DNA from: Eutreptiella sp. 'Long Island Sound 2002'
Taxonomy: Eukaryota; Euglenozoa; Euglenophyceae; Eutreptiales; Eutreptiaceae
Assembly (NCBI GenBank): GCA_964036045.1
Contig: OZ038381.1
Coordinates: 137,112,306 to 137,176,305 of the forward strand
Length of the DNA stretch: 64,000 nucleotides
Reading direction: 5' to 3'
Shown: one piece after another, positions 34,205 through 45,934 of the stretch
Layout: each line of letters begins with the position of its first letter
Position numbering within the stretch: the stretch's first letter is position 1
Program-made: the position numbers and the translations under genes
Notes under the pieces: generated by a model
Seen by the model: only the letters and a program-made list of their open reading frames with translations
Told to the model about the DNA's origin: nothing
The model's database searches: none

Positions 34205-34415
34205 ATAAAGGCTGCTCCTGCCCCACGGCGTCCCTCCCATGCAGGCACTGGCATGATCTACACAAAGTCTTTCCCAAAACAGCGGAGTTTGGAGGGTGCT
34301 CAACGCCACTGATGGGAAATGTACCACAGAGCCAGGGGGTTCCAGATCACCAAGTGTCAGCCATCAGTGGTGCACAGCATGCTCAGGCATTGTGCCGATT
34401 GTTTCGGGGGGTTTC
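34205..34415 (+). repeat. repeat family A, copy 2
   Basis: Aligns with 2060-2270. Both have the CGTCCCTCCCATG-like start, the CACAAAGTCTTTCC-like block, GGAGGGTGC, GGGAAATGTA and GTGGTGC(G/A)CAGCAT, and end in a GTTTCGGG run. Confidence 0.75.
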
Positions 34416-36035
34416 GGGGGGGGGAGGGGGGGCAAATGGATTACCTAAAAAAGAACCACCTGTTGAACACAAAACTGAAATTTGAAATAATTCATGTGTC
34501 CAATGGTTACTGGGATTCTCAGTTTTATTACACTACTTTGAACCTACCCTCCACAATATCATTGAACATATGCATGTTTGTCAAGCAGCAAATATCATTT
34601 GGCAGACCATGGTGATACTAGGTATCCATATTACCTGAACACCTGCAGAAGTTGGCGGCACACGGATCAAAAGTATTCATGCTTGGTAAAGGCACCTCCA
34701 CCGTTGGCCCAAAATGCAGCCAAAGAAGGTGGAGTGTTGACTGAGCATTTCTCAACCCTACAACATGTATGCCACGCAGCACTCAAGCCACCCACCTCAA
34801 CAAGAATCTCCTTTTTCTAGCCTTTGCCGTGCCTTATGTTTTGGTTTGTCAAGTTGGGCATCTGCCACAGACTTCTGTGTTGATCAACAGGTCTTTGGAT
34901 TGCTCCACAGCACATACGATCACCACCTACTTCGAAAGTGGATACTGCTGTGCCCTTGAAGCAGGTGTCGTTTTTGCACTTTAATTCAGTTTTGCCTTCT
35001 TTGCTTGTGGCTGATCATTGCCATCCTCACCATCCACCAAATCAGGCTCAGGGTCATCTCCTCAAACTTGCTTTCTGGAGGCTGGGTCACAGCTTGTGGC
35101 TGCCTGCCAGATGTAGGCATAAAAAAACGAGAACACCTGTCTCATCAATCAACAAAGGAAATGCAACAAATTGTGAACAACCTGTGAGGCAACAGTGGGG
35201 CAACCAAATACAAAAAAAAATGCAAAAAAAATTGCTTCCACCACGAAGCACATTTACACACAACCCCACCACCACACTGATGTTACTCATCAGTTGTGGC
35301 TAAGCGATGTTGTTTAAAGAGATGCCCCAACCCCGCAAGACAGGATCAAAATCAGCAGCGATAATTGGGCAGGAAGCTCTTGACCAAACAGAATGCAGCA
35401 AGTGATGCATGTCCAGGCAGTCCTAAACTCCCCCCCACCTATAGCCCTTCCGGGGGTTAGAGTATTCTTGATGAATGCCCGAGCCAAAGGGGGGGGGGTT
35501 ATAGGTGGGGGGGGGGGGGGTATTAGGGGGGAATCCTTGCACTGTGCACGCACTGCGCGCTACTTTTAGACTATGTTCCCCCCGAAGAGCCCCTAGGCAC
35601 GCCCCTTGGAAACACCCTTAGAATTAGGCGACCCAAACTGGACTGGAGGGGACCTTGAGGGGGACCTTCCCGGTTCTTGTGGCAGTGGTGAAGGACTAGG
35701 GGCCTTTGGGGGGGAACTTGACTGTGTGTTGGGCGGCGGAGATGGAGGGCAGTCAGGTGGCGAGTCTGAACTTGGGATGGCAAAGGAGATGGACTCCATC
35801 TTGCATCACCGATTCACCACTCTCGACCCATCGTGGTAGTATTACAAGTGGAGGAGTCCGTCTTCAGCCATCCCAACCACCGTGGCAGGAGGTCGCAGGC
35901 CATTGGAGCGGGTATAGAACACCCTATCCCCAATACTGAGATCCATGGAGAAAGTGGGCCTGAGAAATGAGGAGGGAAGTATGATGTCCCGTAGCAAGCA
36001 CCCTCAAAGTGTATCACCATATCAATCAACCGAGA

Positions 36036-36199
36036 AAAAGAGTAGATGTGGTGGAAATGGGAAAAAAATGTGTGCAAAAAAGTAGAAATGGGTGAAACAG
36101 GGTGAACATCTAAAAAAGCCAGATCCCCAATGCATCAAAACCTACTACCAAACAACAATAATGCCCAAAGTACCACAAAGTATGGGTTTCTACTACGGC
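36036..36199 (+). repeat. repeat family B, copy 2
   Basis: Same order of blocks as 1846-1986: GTAGATGTGGTGGAAATGG, AAAAAATGTGTG, GGTGAAA, GATCCCCAATGC, CAAACAACAAT, CTACTACGG. Confidence 0.75.
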
Positions 36200-37924
36200 C
36201 GGACACACCCAAATAGTTGCACTGTGCACGCACTGCACGCGCACTGCGCTTAAGGCGCCCCCTAGGTCAGCTGTTTGTCCAATTTTGCTTTAGGTGCTTT
36301 GTGCCATCTGTTGTTGGCTCTGTGTTTTCAGTTTCTGCTTATTTTCCCCTCATGGATATTGATTTAGTTACATCTGGCCCACAGCAGATGGCAGCCACAT
36401 TCAGCTGCGGGAGCTCCCAAACTATAAATATGATGTCTCCTTTGCTTTGCTTTGGTTCAGGGCTAAGCGTGTCCCTGAGGCAGACAATGCTGCTGGCCAG
36501 CCTCCAGCAAAAAAGACAAGGGCACAGCCCTCTTTGATGCAGATGTGGAAGAAGTAACTGGCAGCAAAGTATCCTGAAGTTGTGGCCCCCACGCTTTGCT
36601 GCTCCGCCTCTTTGCACAGCTCTGTCTTTGAAGTTGGGTGAGAAGGGGGGGCTATAGGTCCCCGGATGACTGAAAACAACGGGGGGGGGGGGGTGTTCTC
36701 TGGTGGCCGTTCTTTATCTCAACTTTTTGCGTAAGATTTTTATTGTTCATTACTGTCACCATGTTTTGTCATGATGACTACCACTGAATACAATCGGCTG
36801 CATCAAACTACACCACCACATAGTGCAAGCTACACAAAGGAAGCAGGAACAGCAGTGGTGTCAGAATACCTGGCCTTGTCATGCCATACCGTCGGTATGG
36901 CTGCCTGGCGCCACCAAGGTGGGCCTGCAGCAGTGCAATTGTGTGCACACGGCACTGTGCCCACAGCAAAGCCCTGTGGCGCAACCAGGGGGCTGTAGCG
37001 CTGGAGGTGATGCTGTGCCATCTGCATACTCCCAGGGGCATGTTTGGAGCCATGCACAGCGTCCACATGGGTTAGTAGGTGGATGCATAAGATCAATGCC
37101 CAGCCAGCTGAACGGAGGCTGCAGATTCTCCAGAGAACATTCACGAACATCAAGGAAGATTTGAGAAGAACTATGTAGGCATCGTTTGGTCTGCGAGATG
37201 GCATTACTGCATGTGGTGTCTGTGGCCCTCACCTTTGCTGCTCCTCAGGTCTGTGGCCCAGCCATGGGCATTCCCCTGAGCCCAACCCATTTATTAGTAC
37301 TACAAACATAGTACCCACACTGCAAAGCAGGTCAGCACAGGATGCTATGAAAGGTCCTGAAAGTGAGCATTTCCAGAAACGTTCTAAGATATGCCCCGGA
37401 ACATGGGGCAAGCACCAACGGTCCCCAAGAAAATTTTGGCTCACTGCGGCATGCTGCGGCATGCTTCAAGCTGTTGGTCAAGGGTACCATCATTTTCCGA
37501 AAGCGGCACAGGTTTCAGAAACCAGACCAAAACACAGTGAATCACATGCCCTAACCCCCTGCAAATGTCAACACTGCTGAATCAACTCATAACTGGGCGT
37601 GTTTCTACTGCTCCTCCTCAGATTTTCGTTTCTTGTCCATTTTAGTGACATACATGATAACCAAACAGCACAGAGATTGCAATTTAGTTTCCCATTTTGT
37701 GACTCACCTTGGCTGTCAGTCAGGCTGAGGTGGTCCCCAATACCTTCACCAATGGCCCACTGCAAACAATCGGCAAACAATCTGCTGTACTCCTGGTTAT
37801 CTCCTTGCTCCTTGCGGATTTCTGAGACTCCTGCGACTCCGGTGATGCCTCGGTAGTTTTTTCACCAAAACAGCGAAAATCTGTGCAACAATAGAGAAGA
37901 ACCGACAGGCAAAAATTTGCCCTT

Positions 37925-37992
37925 TCCGGGAATGGAACCCAGGACCCCTCAAACTGGGGCCTGGTACATAGACCACTGACCTACCATCCAAT
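37925..37992 (-). repeat. tRNA-like A box and B box (possible SINE head)
   Basis: The minus strand has TAGGTCAGTGG (good A-box match). About 40 nt later is CTGGGTTCCATTCCCGG, a five-pair T-arm with a seven-base loop and a B-box-like core. No complete cloverleaf with a paired acceptor stem is obvious. I read it as a tRNA-derived retroposon or tRNA fragment. Confidence 0.4.
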
Positions 37993-38065
37993 TCTGAGAC
38001 ATCTGTGCAACAAAGGGTTCACAGGTTTGACATGTTATGAAAAAAAAAGTCCGGCATGTGACAAT

Positions 38066-38190
38066 TTTGGCTCGCTGCGGCATGCTCCGGCATGCTGCGG
38101 CATGCTTCAAAACCCCCACCAACAGCTCCCAGAATCTGGCGCCGCGGCATGCTGCAGAATGTTGCGGCATGCTGCGGCATGCTGCTGCCG
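38066..38190. repeat. TGCGGCATGC repeat, also at 37446-37470
   Basis: Multiple CTGCGGCATG units cluster at 38074-38108 and 38140-38182. GCATGC is self-complementary, so the units can pair with each other. The first cluster is preceded by TTTTGGCTC(G/A)CTGCGGCATG (quoted in part), as at 37434, showing a duplicated module of at least 40 bp. Confidence 0.7.
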
Positions 38191-39559
38191 TTGGTGCTTG
38201 AACATGGCCAAGAATCCTGACCCTACCCTGCACTCAGTGAGAGTTGTTGTACAGCGCGCGCACCGCGCCCGCAACAGTGTGTGGCAACTATAAGCGGTCA
38301 AATACCAGTGAAGCATCCCAAGATGTACCCACCCGAACAGCCCATAGAACACTGGAAAAGCTTAGTTGCAAGCACACCAACTGTCTTCCTAGGTATTTTG
38401 TTATGGTTGTCAATAAATCCCAGAGGCTTCTGGGTAGTTTTTGTTCCTTCTTGGAGGCTGGGGGCGTCTTGATGGTTGCAATTATCACTGGGGGGATCCC
38501 TAGAAAAATCCACAGTTTGCATGGTGCCCGCACCATGGCACGAGCGCCCTCTGAGGCCTGATCCAACAACAAGCATCTGGAAGCATCGGGCTTTCCCAGG
38601 CTTATCTTGTCCGGCTGCATGAGTACAGAGTCATATTGATAAGACCTTCACATGGTGAGTCTTATAAATCATGGTAATGAATGCCCCAGCCATAGGCACT
38701 TTCAGCCATTAGTCCGATGGTCCAATGCTCCGGTAATTTCGGCTGACTGGTGGCGCCTCTCACACATGCTAAGGTACAAAATCCAACAAAGGCTACAATA
38801 ATATGCGACCTATCACCTGTGTTGTTGGATGGAAAGGAGAGCATAAAGTGTGTCACTGAGATGCAGCTTCCTACAAAAGGCTAATCTACAATGATATGCG
38901 ACCTATCATGTGTGTCGTCTAGTGGAAAGGAGAGCATGGGGTGTGTCGCTGTGTGTGGCTTTGCATGTTGTTTGTCTTGAGGTGGCAGTTGTGTTGTGGC
39001 AGTGATTGAACAGTCGGCATCAAGCCACCTGTGTTGCCCCAGCGGAAGAGGAGAATGAGGAGGACATGTAGCAGCTCGCTCCACTACCGGTACCGCCGAT
39101 GGATGGGTGGTGTGTCTCGTCTTCATTTTTAGTCTCACAACTATCAAAAAATGCAACACCACCATACTTGCAGCAGCGCGCTTCGCCACCTGCTCCGCCA
39201 GCGAACACACTGAAGGGCGGGGGGGGGGGGGGGGGCTTCCCGACGGGTCCCTGGACCTACAGACAACAGGAGGGTTCGAACCTCCGATGCTGATGATGGC
39301 GGTCTATGGTGTCAACAACTAGAGTGTCCATGTCTCTTGTACATTAGTGTGTGTTCTCAGGCTATCACGAAGCTAGGTCTAGAGTTTTATGTCTTAGTCA
39401 TTTGACTCCGCGTGGTCTGCTGGCGTCACCTCCGTGGAATGAAGGAGGCGTGCACCACCAACTGCACTACGACGAAAATGCTACAGTGGGGCTCGGTATA
39501 CCCTGCGCACAAACACAGAAAGGCTCCCCTGGCGAAACACAAAAACTTGCTACGGAGCG

Positions 39560-40170
39560 TGGCACGCCGTGCGTACGACTGCCGACGGTCTGCCCGCGGT
39601 CTCCGCCCGGTCACGCAGGAATTGGCGCCGTAGGGGGTGTGCCAGCCGGCCCTGATTGGCCAGCTCATCGGCTCGTTCATTCCCTGCAATCCCTATATGG
39701 CTATACACATGGCGCCACAACGTGGGGGGCACCCGTGCATCCACCTCTGCCTGAAGCTGTAGCCAAAGGTCAGAGTTCAAGACAGGCCTCCCTTGCAACC
39801 TCCAACGCCGAAGGTGCTTCAAAGTACCATCATACACATACTTGCTGTCCTGCCTCCCCCCCTCAGGCACTTCCTCCATCTCCGGGCCTTTCCTTTTCGC
39901 GTCCTCCATGATTCTCATCGCCCTCGCCAGCGCCTCATGTCTCGTCTCCTCCTCCGTGCCCGGAGGTACTATCTACCTTGGTTGGTCCCCTTCCTTGCAG
40001 CCGTCCACCCTTTCGGGGGCCATTCTGATCTGCTCTTTGATGTCCTCTGCCTCCCCTTCCTCCACGTTTCTGCAAGGCCAAAAGAGCCATCTGTATATAC
40101 CTCAGGTACGTGTTCCACAATGAGATGTTCGCCAAGTAGTTGAAGTATAAGACTGCACCGTTTTCAGTTC
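39560..40170 (-). pseudogene. RNase H domain of a retrotransposon, degraded
   Basis: Minus strand, in order: VPEVYTDGSFGLAE near 40110-40070 (strand one, with the first catalytic Asp); a Lys/Arg-rich stretch ending in a stop near 39977; then in another frame YVYDGTL and VYSHIGIAGNERADELANQG near 39690-39650. The last is the H-x-G-x2-G-N-E-x-A-D signature. RNase H removes the RNA strand of the replication hybrid, and this type with HIGIAGNE is common in non-LTR elements. At least one frameshift and one stop separate the parts, so it is inactive. Its upstream end fades out at about 40180, where the Helitron appears to begin. Confidence 0.8.
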
Positions 40171-40246
40171 CGCCGCGATCTCCTAGCACACCTAGCACAA
40201 GTCGCTTTGTGGTGTATACACTCATGTTTGGCACTCAGCTACGTGT

Positions 40247-41458
40247 ATGTATGCTTGCCACGTGTGTAGCAAGTATTCCGCGAAGTATGACCCCATCAAC
40301 TATGGCTACACTTTGGATGGGGACATCCATTACAATATCCCCTCCAAGATTGCGGACCTCACCGAGTACCAGAAGCATCAAATTGCACTTGGGGCCCTCT
40401 ACTCAAATACGCTAAAGCACGTGGATCTCCGTCACAAGCAATGGCACCATGCAATTAGTACCGTTGGTGTCGGCCGGAAGCCAACCCAACACTACAATGC
40501 ACTTTATGGTTTCATGACAATGAAAGAGGATATTTTGCGTCATTACCAGAAGCCAAAGGACAGTGAGCAAAGCACCCGCCAAATGAAAAGCGTTGTTGTT
40601 GCTCAAAAAATTCACCATTTTTATTCTCGATTCTTGGCACACTATGAGACGTTGTACCGATACTTGGAGAATGCGGCCACCACCATGGGCACGTTGACAC
40701 AGCGCTCCTATGAAGACAACTATGGGAAACACTTGGATTACCATCTACAAGATTAGTACGTTGCTTGGGATGGGGAGTGTGATGCCCCACGGAACATCAT
40801 TCCGGATTTTGCTCCTCACTTGGACAAAGTGGGCTTCCTCCATCGGACACCCTTCCAAGGAGCGGGTGGGAATGTTACCACGGCCGCTCAATCATTGGCC
40901 AATGACACTTATTTGCATTTTAATGACCCCAAGTTGGAACTGTGTGTATGGCCCGATTTGTATCCTGGTGGCGTTGGTGGATACACCGTAGGTTGCGGAA
41001 TTGGATGTGCCGCCTACTACCGTAGTCGTTATCTTGCCTTTGATGCCCGATGGCGTCGTGACCGGTGATGGCTCTTTTTCCAAGTGAGCAAAGAGATGAA
41101 GAACCAATTGATCTGGAATCAACAAAATTTCAAGGCTCAATGTGCGAATCGAGCGGAAGACAGTACTGCGGCAAATTTGAGAAGTGCGAGGAGTTCCACG
41201 GGTCCAAAACCGGCGCCGAAAAAAATCTACATCACAGCAACCACACCCGACCTCACAATGTCCGAGCAGGTCAATGCACCCAACCGAGTTAGTCTTCAGA
41301 ATCTGCAACTCAAAGCACCCAACACCCTCCATTTTGTTCCCAGCTTGCACCAACGTCAACATCGCCGTCAACTCCGCCTACTAGTCAAGGCAAAAAACGG
41401 CGGGCATGCGCGGTGCACAATCTATGAACCACAATCTCGAGCGCGAGGGGACGGATAA
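40247..41458 (+). pseudogene. Helitron N-terminal region
   Basis: One frame from the ATG at 40247 continues through an in-frame TAG (40754) and TGA (41066) to 41458. It starts YACHVCSKYSAKY, a possible C-x2-C zinc site. It has KIADLTEYQKHQIALGALYS, which resembles the conserved region before Rep in Helitrons (LT..E...IAL), then a Lys/Pro-rich linker. Protein-like composition continues across both stops, so they are recent. Around 41290-41400 three frames trade places. Confidence 0.6.
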
Positions 41459-42386
41459 AGTTACTGCCGAGCCCAACCCGTATTATCGGTATGGAACTTA
41501 CGTACCTTCCAAATTGGTTGGAACCCGTTCCTATTGGGCCTCACGACATTTAGATCTTACAGCCATGAGTCATGAACTTGGCAAGGCAGACCTTTTCATC
41601 ACTTTGAGCATGAATGACAACCGGGCCGATTTGCAAGCTGCTGTGCAAAAAGGGTGCCGTGCAGGAGCTGTGTGGCCTGGAGAATACCCCAAAAGCACAG
41701 GGCCAAACAAGCCAATCCAAGATGACCACGATATGGAGGCTTGTGTGGCGTTCCACAAGCGGGTAGAGATCTTCAAGCGGGAGTTCTTGGCTATTGGCAA
41801 AAATGGACCATTTGGAAAGGTGCGGGTTTATTGGTTTCGGTTTGAATATCAAGAGCGAGGCCAGGTGCATTTACATGGCCATGGCGTGGTATGGTGTGAA
41901 GCCAACAGCATCCCGGACGATGTGATTTGTGCAACAATGCCTCGTGAAAGTGACGGCTTCGATCCATGATTCACAGCATACCTACGGGAACTGTACAAGG
42001 AGTGCAACATGGTGCATCAATGCTACCCCGACAAATGTTTCAATATTGGTCGTGGGCGAGTATGCACCAAGTGCAAGTCGGGTTATCCCTTTAGCGTGCC
42101 ACAAAGAGAGAAGAAGTGGATTACAGTGGAGTCCGCGTCCTTTATCACAGATATGAATTAAGCTGAAGATGCATGTGTTGTTCCGCACAATCGCCGTTTG
42201 GTGGTCCGGCTGCGATGCCACAATAATGTGCAACAGATAACATCTTTGGGTGGGGTATTATATCTCGCCAAATATCTCACAAACCCAGCAAAGTCGTTGA
42301 CAGTGCCCATCACCATCTCTGCTGATGCAAGCGATGTGGAGCGTCTGCTCAAGCTGCGTTCATTGGGACGCATGGAGAACGGATGA
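41406..42386 (+). pseudogene. Helitron Rep (HUH, Y2) nuclease
   Basis: A frame with in-frame stops at 41967 (TGA) and about 42159 (TAA). Features in order: ADLFITLSMND; FRFEYQERGQVHLHGHG with the H-x-H metal site (41868-41882); a Cys cluster HQCYPDKCF, then VCTKCKSGYPF (about 42014-42093); EDACVVPHNRRLVVRLRCH; and GVLYLAKYLTNPAKS (about 42252-42296), with two tyrosines four residues apart as in Y2 enzymes. In Helitrons this enzyme nicks one DNA strand and starts rolling-circle transposition. Catalytic residues are intact, but the chain is broken by the stops and ends at TGA 42384. Confidence 0.88.
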
Positions 42387-42469
42387 TGCTTTTAGGAAGT
42401 CATCAATGTCGGGGTAGCCGAGGGGTGGTATGGATTCCAACATATCCATGGCCAAAACTAGGACGGCTG

Positions 42470-43403
42470 AGGCGTCGAAAGCATCTCCCAGACGAAGAAA
42501 TCCACAGACGTTTGGTATTTGGATCGCTATTACCAATATTTGAAGTACCCCATTGCTGCAATCCCCATCAAGTACCCCAACTATTATCGCTATTATCGTC
42601 GAACACAACGTGAACGCGCAGGCACCAATGCTATAGCAAGCAATCTGGCCTGGAACTTTGTATACGATTCTTCTTCTAGAGAATCAGATGACACAGTGAG
42701 CGGAGATCGTTTTCAGGGCAATGTACATCCGGATGAGGGTGAACGACCATATTGGTGGCTGTCACCACCAGAAAACTCGGAGAAGACATTCACGGACGAG
42801 GTGGGAAACAAGTGGATTTTGCGAAGGCGAACTGCGATCCCGAGGTGGAACTTTTACGGCCCGTATGGAGAAGATGCAAAGCTGTATTTCTTGCAAAAGA
42901 TATTATTGTCACAGCCCTTCACAAAAGCAGACCACGAACGAAAATTCCTCTCTTCCAACAATGTCACTAAAACATACATGCAGGAGTGTATTCATCGAGG
43001 ATTGTTTCGCGGTTATAAGGAAGAGGCAAGAGCAACTATAAACAATGCCCAGGCACGTGGGTATTCCGTTGAGCGTTTGCGACTTCTTGCACAAGTTCTT
43101 ATGGCCGAAGAAATCATAGAATCCAACTTCTTCAATACCTACATGTCCGATTTAGATGAGCTTGAAAAGCACCGCCTTGGAGAAGATGAACCGGCAATGG
43201 CCGAGGAAGCCAAACTAGATCCCCAATTGGCGGAAGAGTTAAGGACTGTCATGGATGCCGACGACACGCGTGCTCCAAAGGCACTTGTGAATGCTTTGAA
43301 CCAGGGGCAACGCTGGGTATTTGACATTTTTATTGCACATTTTCAACGGCAAACTCTTGAGAATGGACATTTCCCAACATTGCCGCACATCAACTGGAAG
43401 TAG
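42470..43403 (+). pseudogene. Helitron Rep-helicase linker
   Basis: Open from about 42519 to a stop at 43401. Reading begins earlier in another frame near 42470 (KKSTDVWYLDRYYQYLK). The part ILRRRTAIPRWNFYGPYGED followed by KLYFLQKILLSQPF, then YMQECIHRGLF, matches the conserved Helitron block with GE..YL..LL and C...GL. It ends with LNQGQRWVFDIF, the start of the helicase (usually LN..Q..), and frameshifts just before Walker A. Confidence 0.8.
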
Positions 43404-45157
43404 TGTTCCGCAATTGTGTGCCGTTCACAGGGGTTGCGGGAACCAGCAAGTCTTATGTTGTCCGCCTGCTAATTGCGAAGTCACGAAAATTGGGTTTCGG
43501 GATCCTAGTTTGTGGTGCGAGTGGGGTGGCCCCCCTAAATGTTGGAGGACGCACAATCAACGGCCTTTTTTCAGTATCTTTGGACTTGGAGTGGCAAATA
43601 AAGGAAGGCACAACCTTGTGGTGGACGATTCGAACTGCCAATATGATTATTGTCGATGAGTTCTCCCGCCTATCCAACCGGCTCCTTCACGAGCTCCACG
43701 ATGTGCTACACAAGGTGCGCCACGGCAAGCGCAATCCTTTTGGTGGCATTACAGTGCTGCTCGTAGGCCATCCATTGCAACTCTCCTCTGTTGATGTGGA
43801 TATTTTTGGCAGTGCACTCTTTCGAAACCATTTCGCTCCGTTTGTGCCGATGGACGTAATGCGCCAAGACGGTGCACATTTCATTGACTTGCTCAATCGT
43901 GTGCGGGTTGGAGAAGAGAGTGACGAGGACCACAGATTTCCGCAACAACGCGTTGCACCAAATTCCGATGTGTCACTACAAGACTTGGAGGGTGCCCCCA
44001 TTTTCATTGGACGTAGAAATGCTATGAACCGATGGAATGAACACTTCATGGCTCAATTGGGGTCAAGCATTGTAACCTTGGATGCTAGCTACGTTGATAT
44101 GGGTGGTGCCCCTACCAATCAAGCAATGCGCGCCTATATCAATTCTCGCAATCCTCATGTTCTACCTGAGCAAGTGTGTGTTGCAGCAGGCATGAGGGCC
44201 CGGCTTATTCGCAATGTCTCCTTCGAGAATCGTTTGGTAAACTCAACACTTGTTGTGATCAAAAGATGGTATAATGATGTCATTGTGGTAAGCCCGGTGG
44301 GGCACACAAGGGAGTACCCCATCTGCCGTTTCCGACAAATTATTCCGGTGTACGGCCCGTCCGTGCAAGTCAAGATAATCCAATTTCCTATGCTTGCCGG
44401 ATACTCATGTATTGTGCACGGTATGCAACGGTGTTCTTACCACCGCGTATGGGTGAACATGGCAACATTCTTTGCCGCAGCACACGCATATGCTGCTGTA
44501 CCACGCGCTCGTTCACTTCAAGGCCTATTCATCCTGAAGTACCGGCGTGATGCTTTCCTTGTTGACCCATATTACGTGCAATTATGGAATCGGTTTGTGG
44601 CCACAAACGTCTTGTCTCCCAGACCACGAAGCCAAGTTCTTCCATATCCACGAAGAACCTTTACAACATCACTCATGATTGGGATTATGTGTGCCCATCG
44701 CGCTTGGATTCTTGTAAGTCAACTCCCACATCGGTTGGATGCTCGGATATTGAAGGTCAACATACTCCACATTATCCAATATGTGTCATTTCCTTATTGG
44801 TCGTATATTGAGAGACAATTGCGTGGAGATAAGCTGTCCTTGGACATTGATGATCTAAACGAGGATGGAACGGAGCAAATTCGCAAACAAGGACGACCCT
44901 TTGGTACTTCACGGTAACCATCACAAGGTTTTGAACTATGGGACGCCTACCATAAACCACGACTGTTTGTTGTCCATGACTTAGCTCAACTGTCAGTTGT
45001 GGAATTGCGGACATTGTGTGCCGCACATAAGCTATCCACTTCTGGAACAAAAGCCCAATTTCAAGAACTCATCCCGCAAAAGCGAAAACAAATTCAACCT
45101 CCATCAGCTGCACCATCGCCTACACAATCACGGGCACGTGTACGACCTGTACCGTAA
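43403..45157 (+). pseudogene. Helitron PIF1-like helicase plus SAP motif
   Basis: Open from 43403 to 44917 and in the same frame beyond that TAA to 45155. Helicase motifs: FTGVAGTSKSYVVRLL (motif I, Ser where Gly is usual in GTGKS), MIIVDEFSRLSNRLL (Walker B), TVLLVGHPLQLSSVD (motif III, His for the Asp of GDxxQL), LVVIKRW and VPRARSLQGL near the end. Downstream of the first stop, 44987-45075 reads LSVVELRTLCAAHKLSTSGT then KAQFQELI, a SAP DNA-binding motif. SAP modules are short helix-extension-helix units that bind AT-rich DNA. The open frame starts at a GTG because the upstream frame shifts near 43390. Confidence 0.85.
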
Positions 45158-45237
45158 TTCATCAACGATTTCCCCCATTTGGGGTCACCATTTCATCACT
45201 TTGGACTAGAGTTTGGCCACAAGAAAGAAGCGCCACT

Positions 45238-45818
45238 ATGGATGAAGATGTGCACTTATTGGAGTGTGCATGGTTGTCTTGCGCACCGGTGCAGTGCTTA
45301 CTAGAGGTCTTGTTGCCACACGGCAATTCCTTTGTTAAGCCGGTCATCCAAGATGTGCCATTGGCAGTAATAATGCAGCATGCTCCAACGCTAAGGGTTA
45401 TTTGTACTCTTGGAGATGCCCTACCTATACTACTCACCTCGCAGCACTCGACAGTTGGAGTTCACTATGTGTTGGTCACGAACATCTCCATAAAAAAAAC
45501 AAAACCTTGGTCATCCACGATCCTAAAGATCACTCGTCTACATGTGGCACATGGTTCCGGGCAATTATGAGTAAAATGGGATGGTCCTTTACATGTCATC
45601 ATTATGGAACCCAACCAGATTCCGATACCCGTGGCCTCCGTGTCGTCATGCTCGCCATGCAATGGTGTCATACAGATCGACTCACGGGGCAGCTCCCACA
45701 GTGGTTCTTGACGTATTGCGCAAGCGTTCTGCAACTTTTTGCCGACGATACAAGCAGTTTGCGTGCTACAGTGAATACGTTTCATGATTCAGCATATGAA
45801 GATGCTTTGACGGAGTAA
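45238..45818 (+). pseudogene. C-terminal C48 (Ulp1)-like peptidase remnant
   Basis: Two overlapping frames share the work. The first (45238-45570) has LECAWLSCAPVQCLLEVLL and VGVHYVLVTNIS. At an eight-A run near 45492 the reading passes to the second (to 45818) with KTLVIHDPKDHSS and YGTQPDSDTRGLRVVML. The spaced H, D and Q-x-D...G pattern resembles the His-Asp-Gln-Cys site of SUMO-protease-like C48 enzymes found in some transposons. The expected Cys position before Gly is Arg. The family call is an inference from spacing only. Confidence 0.4.
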
Positions 45819-45934
45819 GATGAGCCGGTGAATTGGGCAATCACAAAGGCTGGGCCCCTACCTACCATCACCAACGGCGACATGGAAGGTACAATTCACA
45901 GCCACCAATGCATGCCATCATCCTTGTCCAATCC

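Larger units (their letters stand above)
40179..45818 (+). mobile_element. decayed autonomous Helitron
   Basis: The element carries the Helitron gene order on the plus strand: N-terminal region, HUH/Y2 Rep nuclease, linker, PIF1-type helicase and extra C-terminal domains. I count at least four in-frame stops (40754, 41066, 41967, 42159) and four or more frameshifts, so it is dead as it stands. A candidate 5' end is A/TCTCCTAGCA at 40178/40179, where the minus-strand RNase H stops; this is a guess. I could not find a convincing CTRR 3' end with an adjacent hairpin. The coding evidence ends at 45818. Confidence 0.85.

Noticed and set aside
39272-39289. tRNA T-arm (GGAGGGTTCGAACCTCC)
   Set aside because: A perfect T-arm palindrome, but no D arm, anticodon arm or acceptor stem around it.
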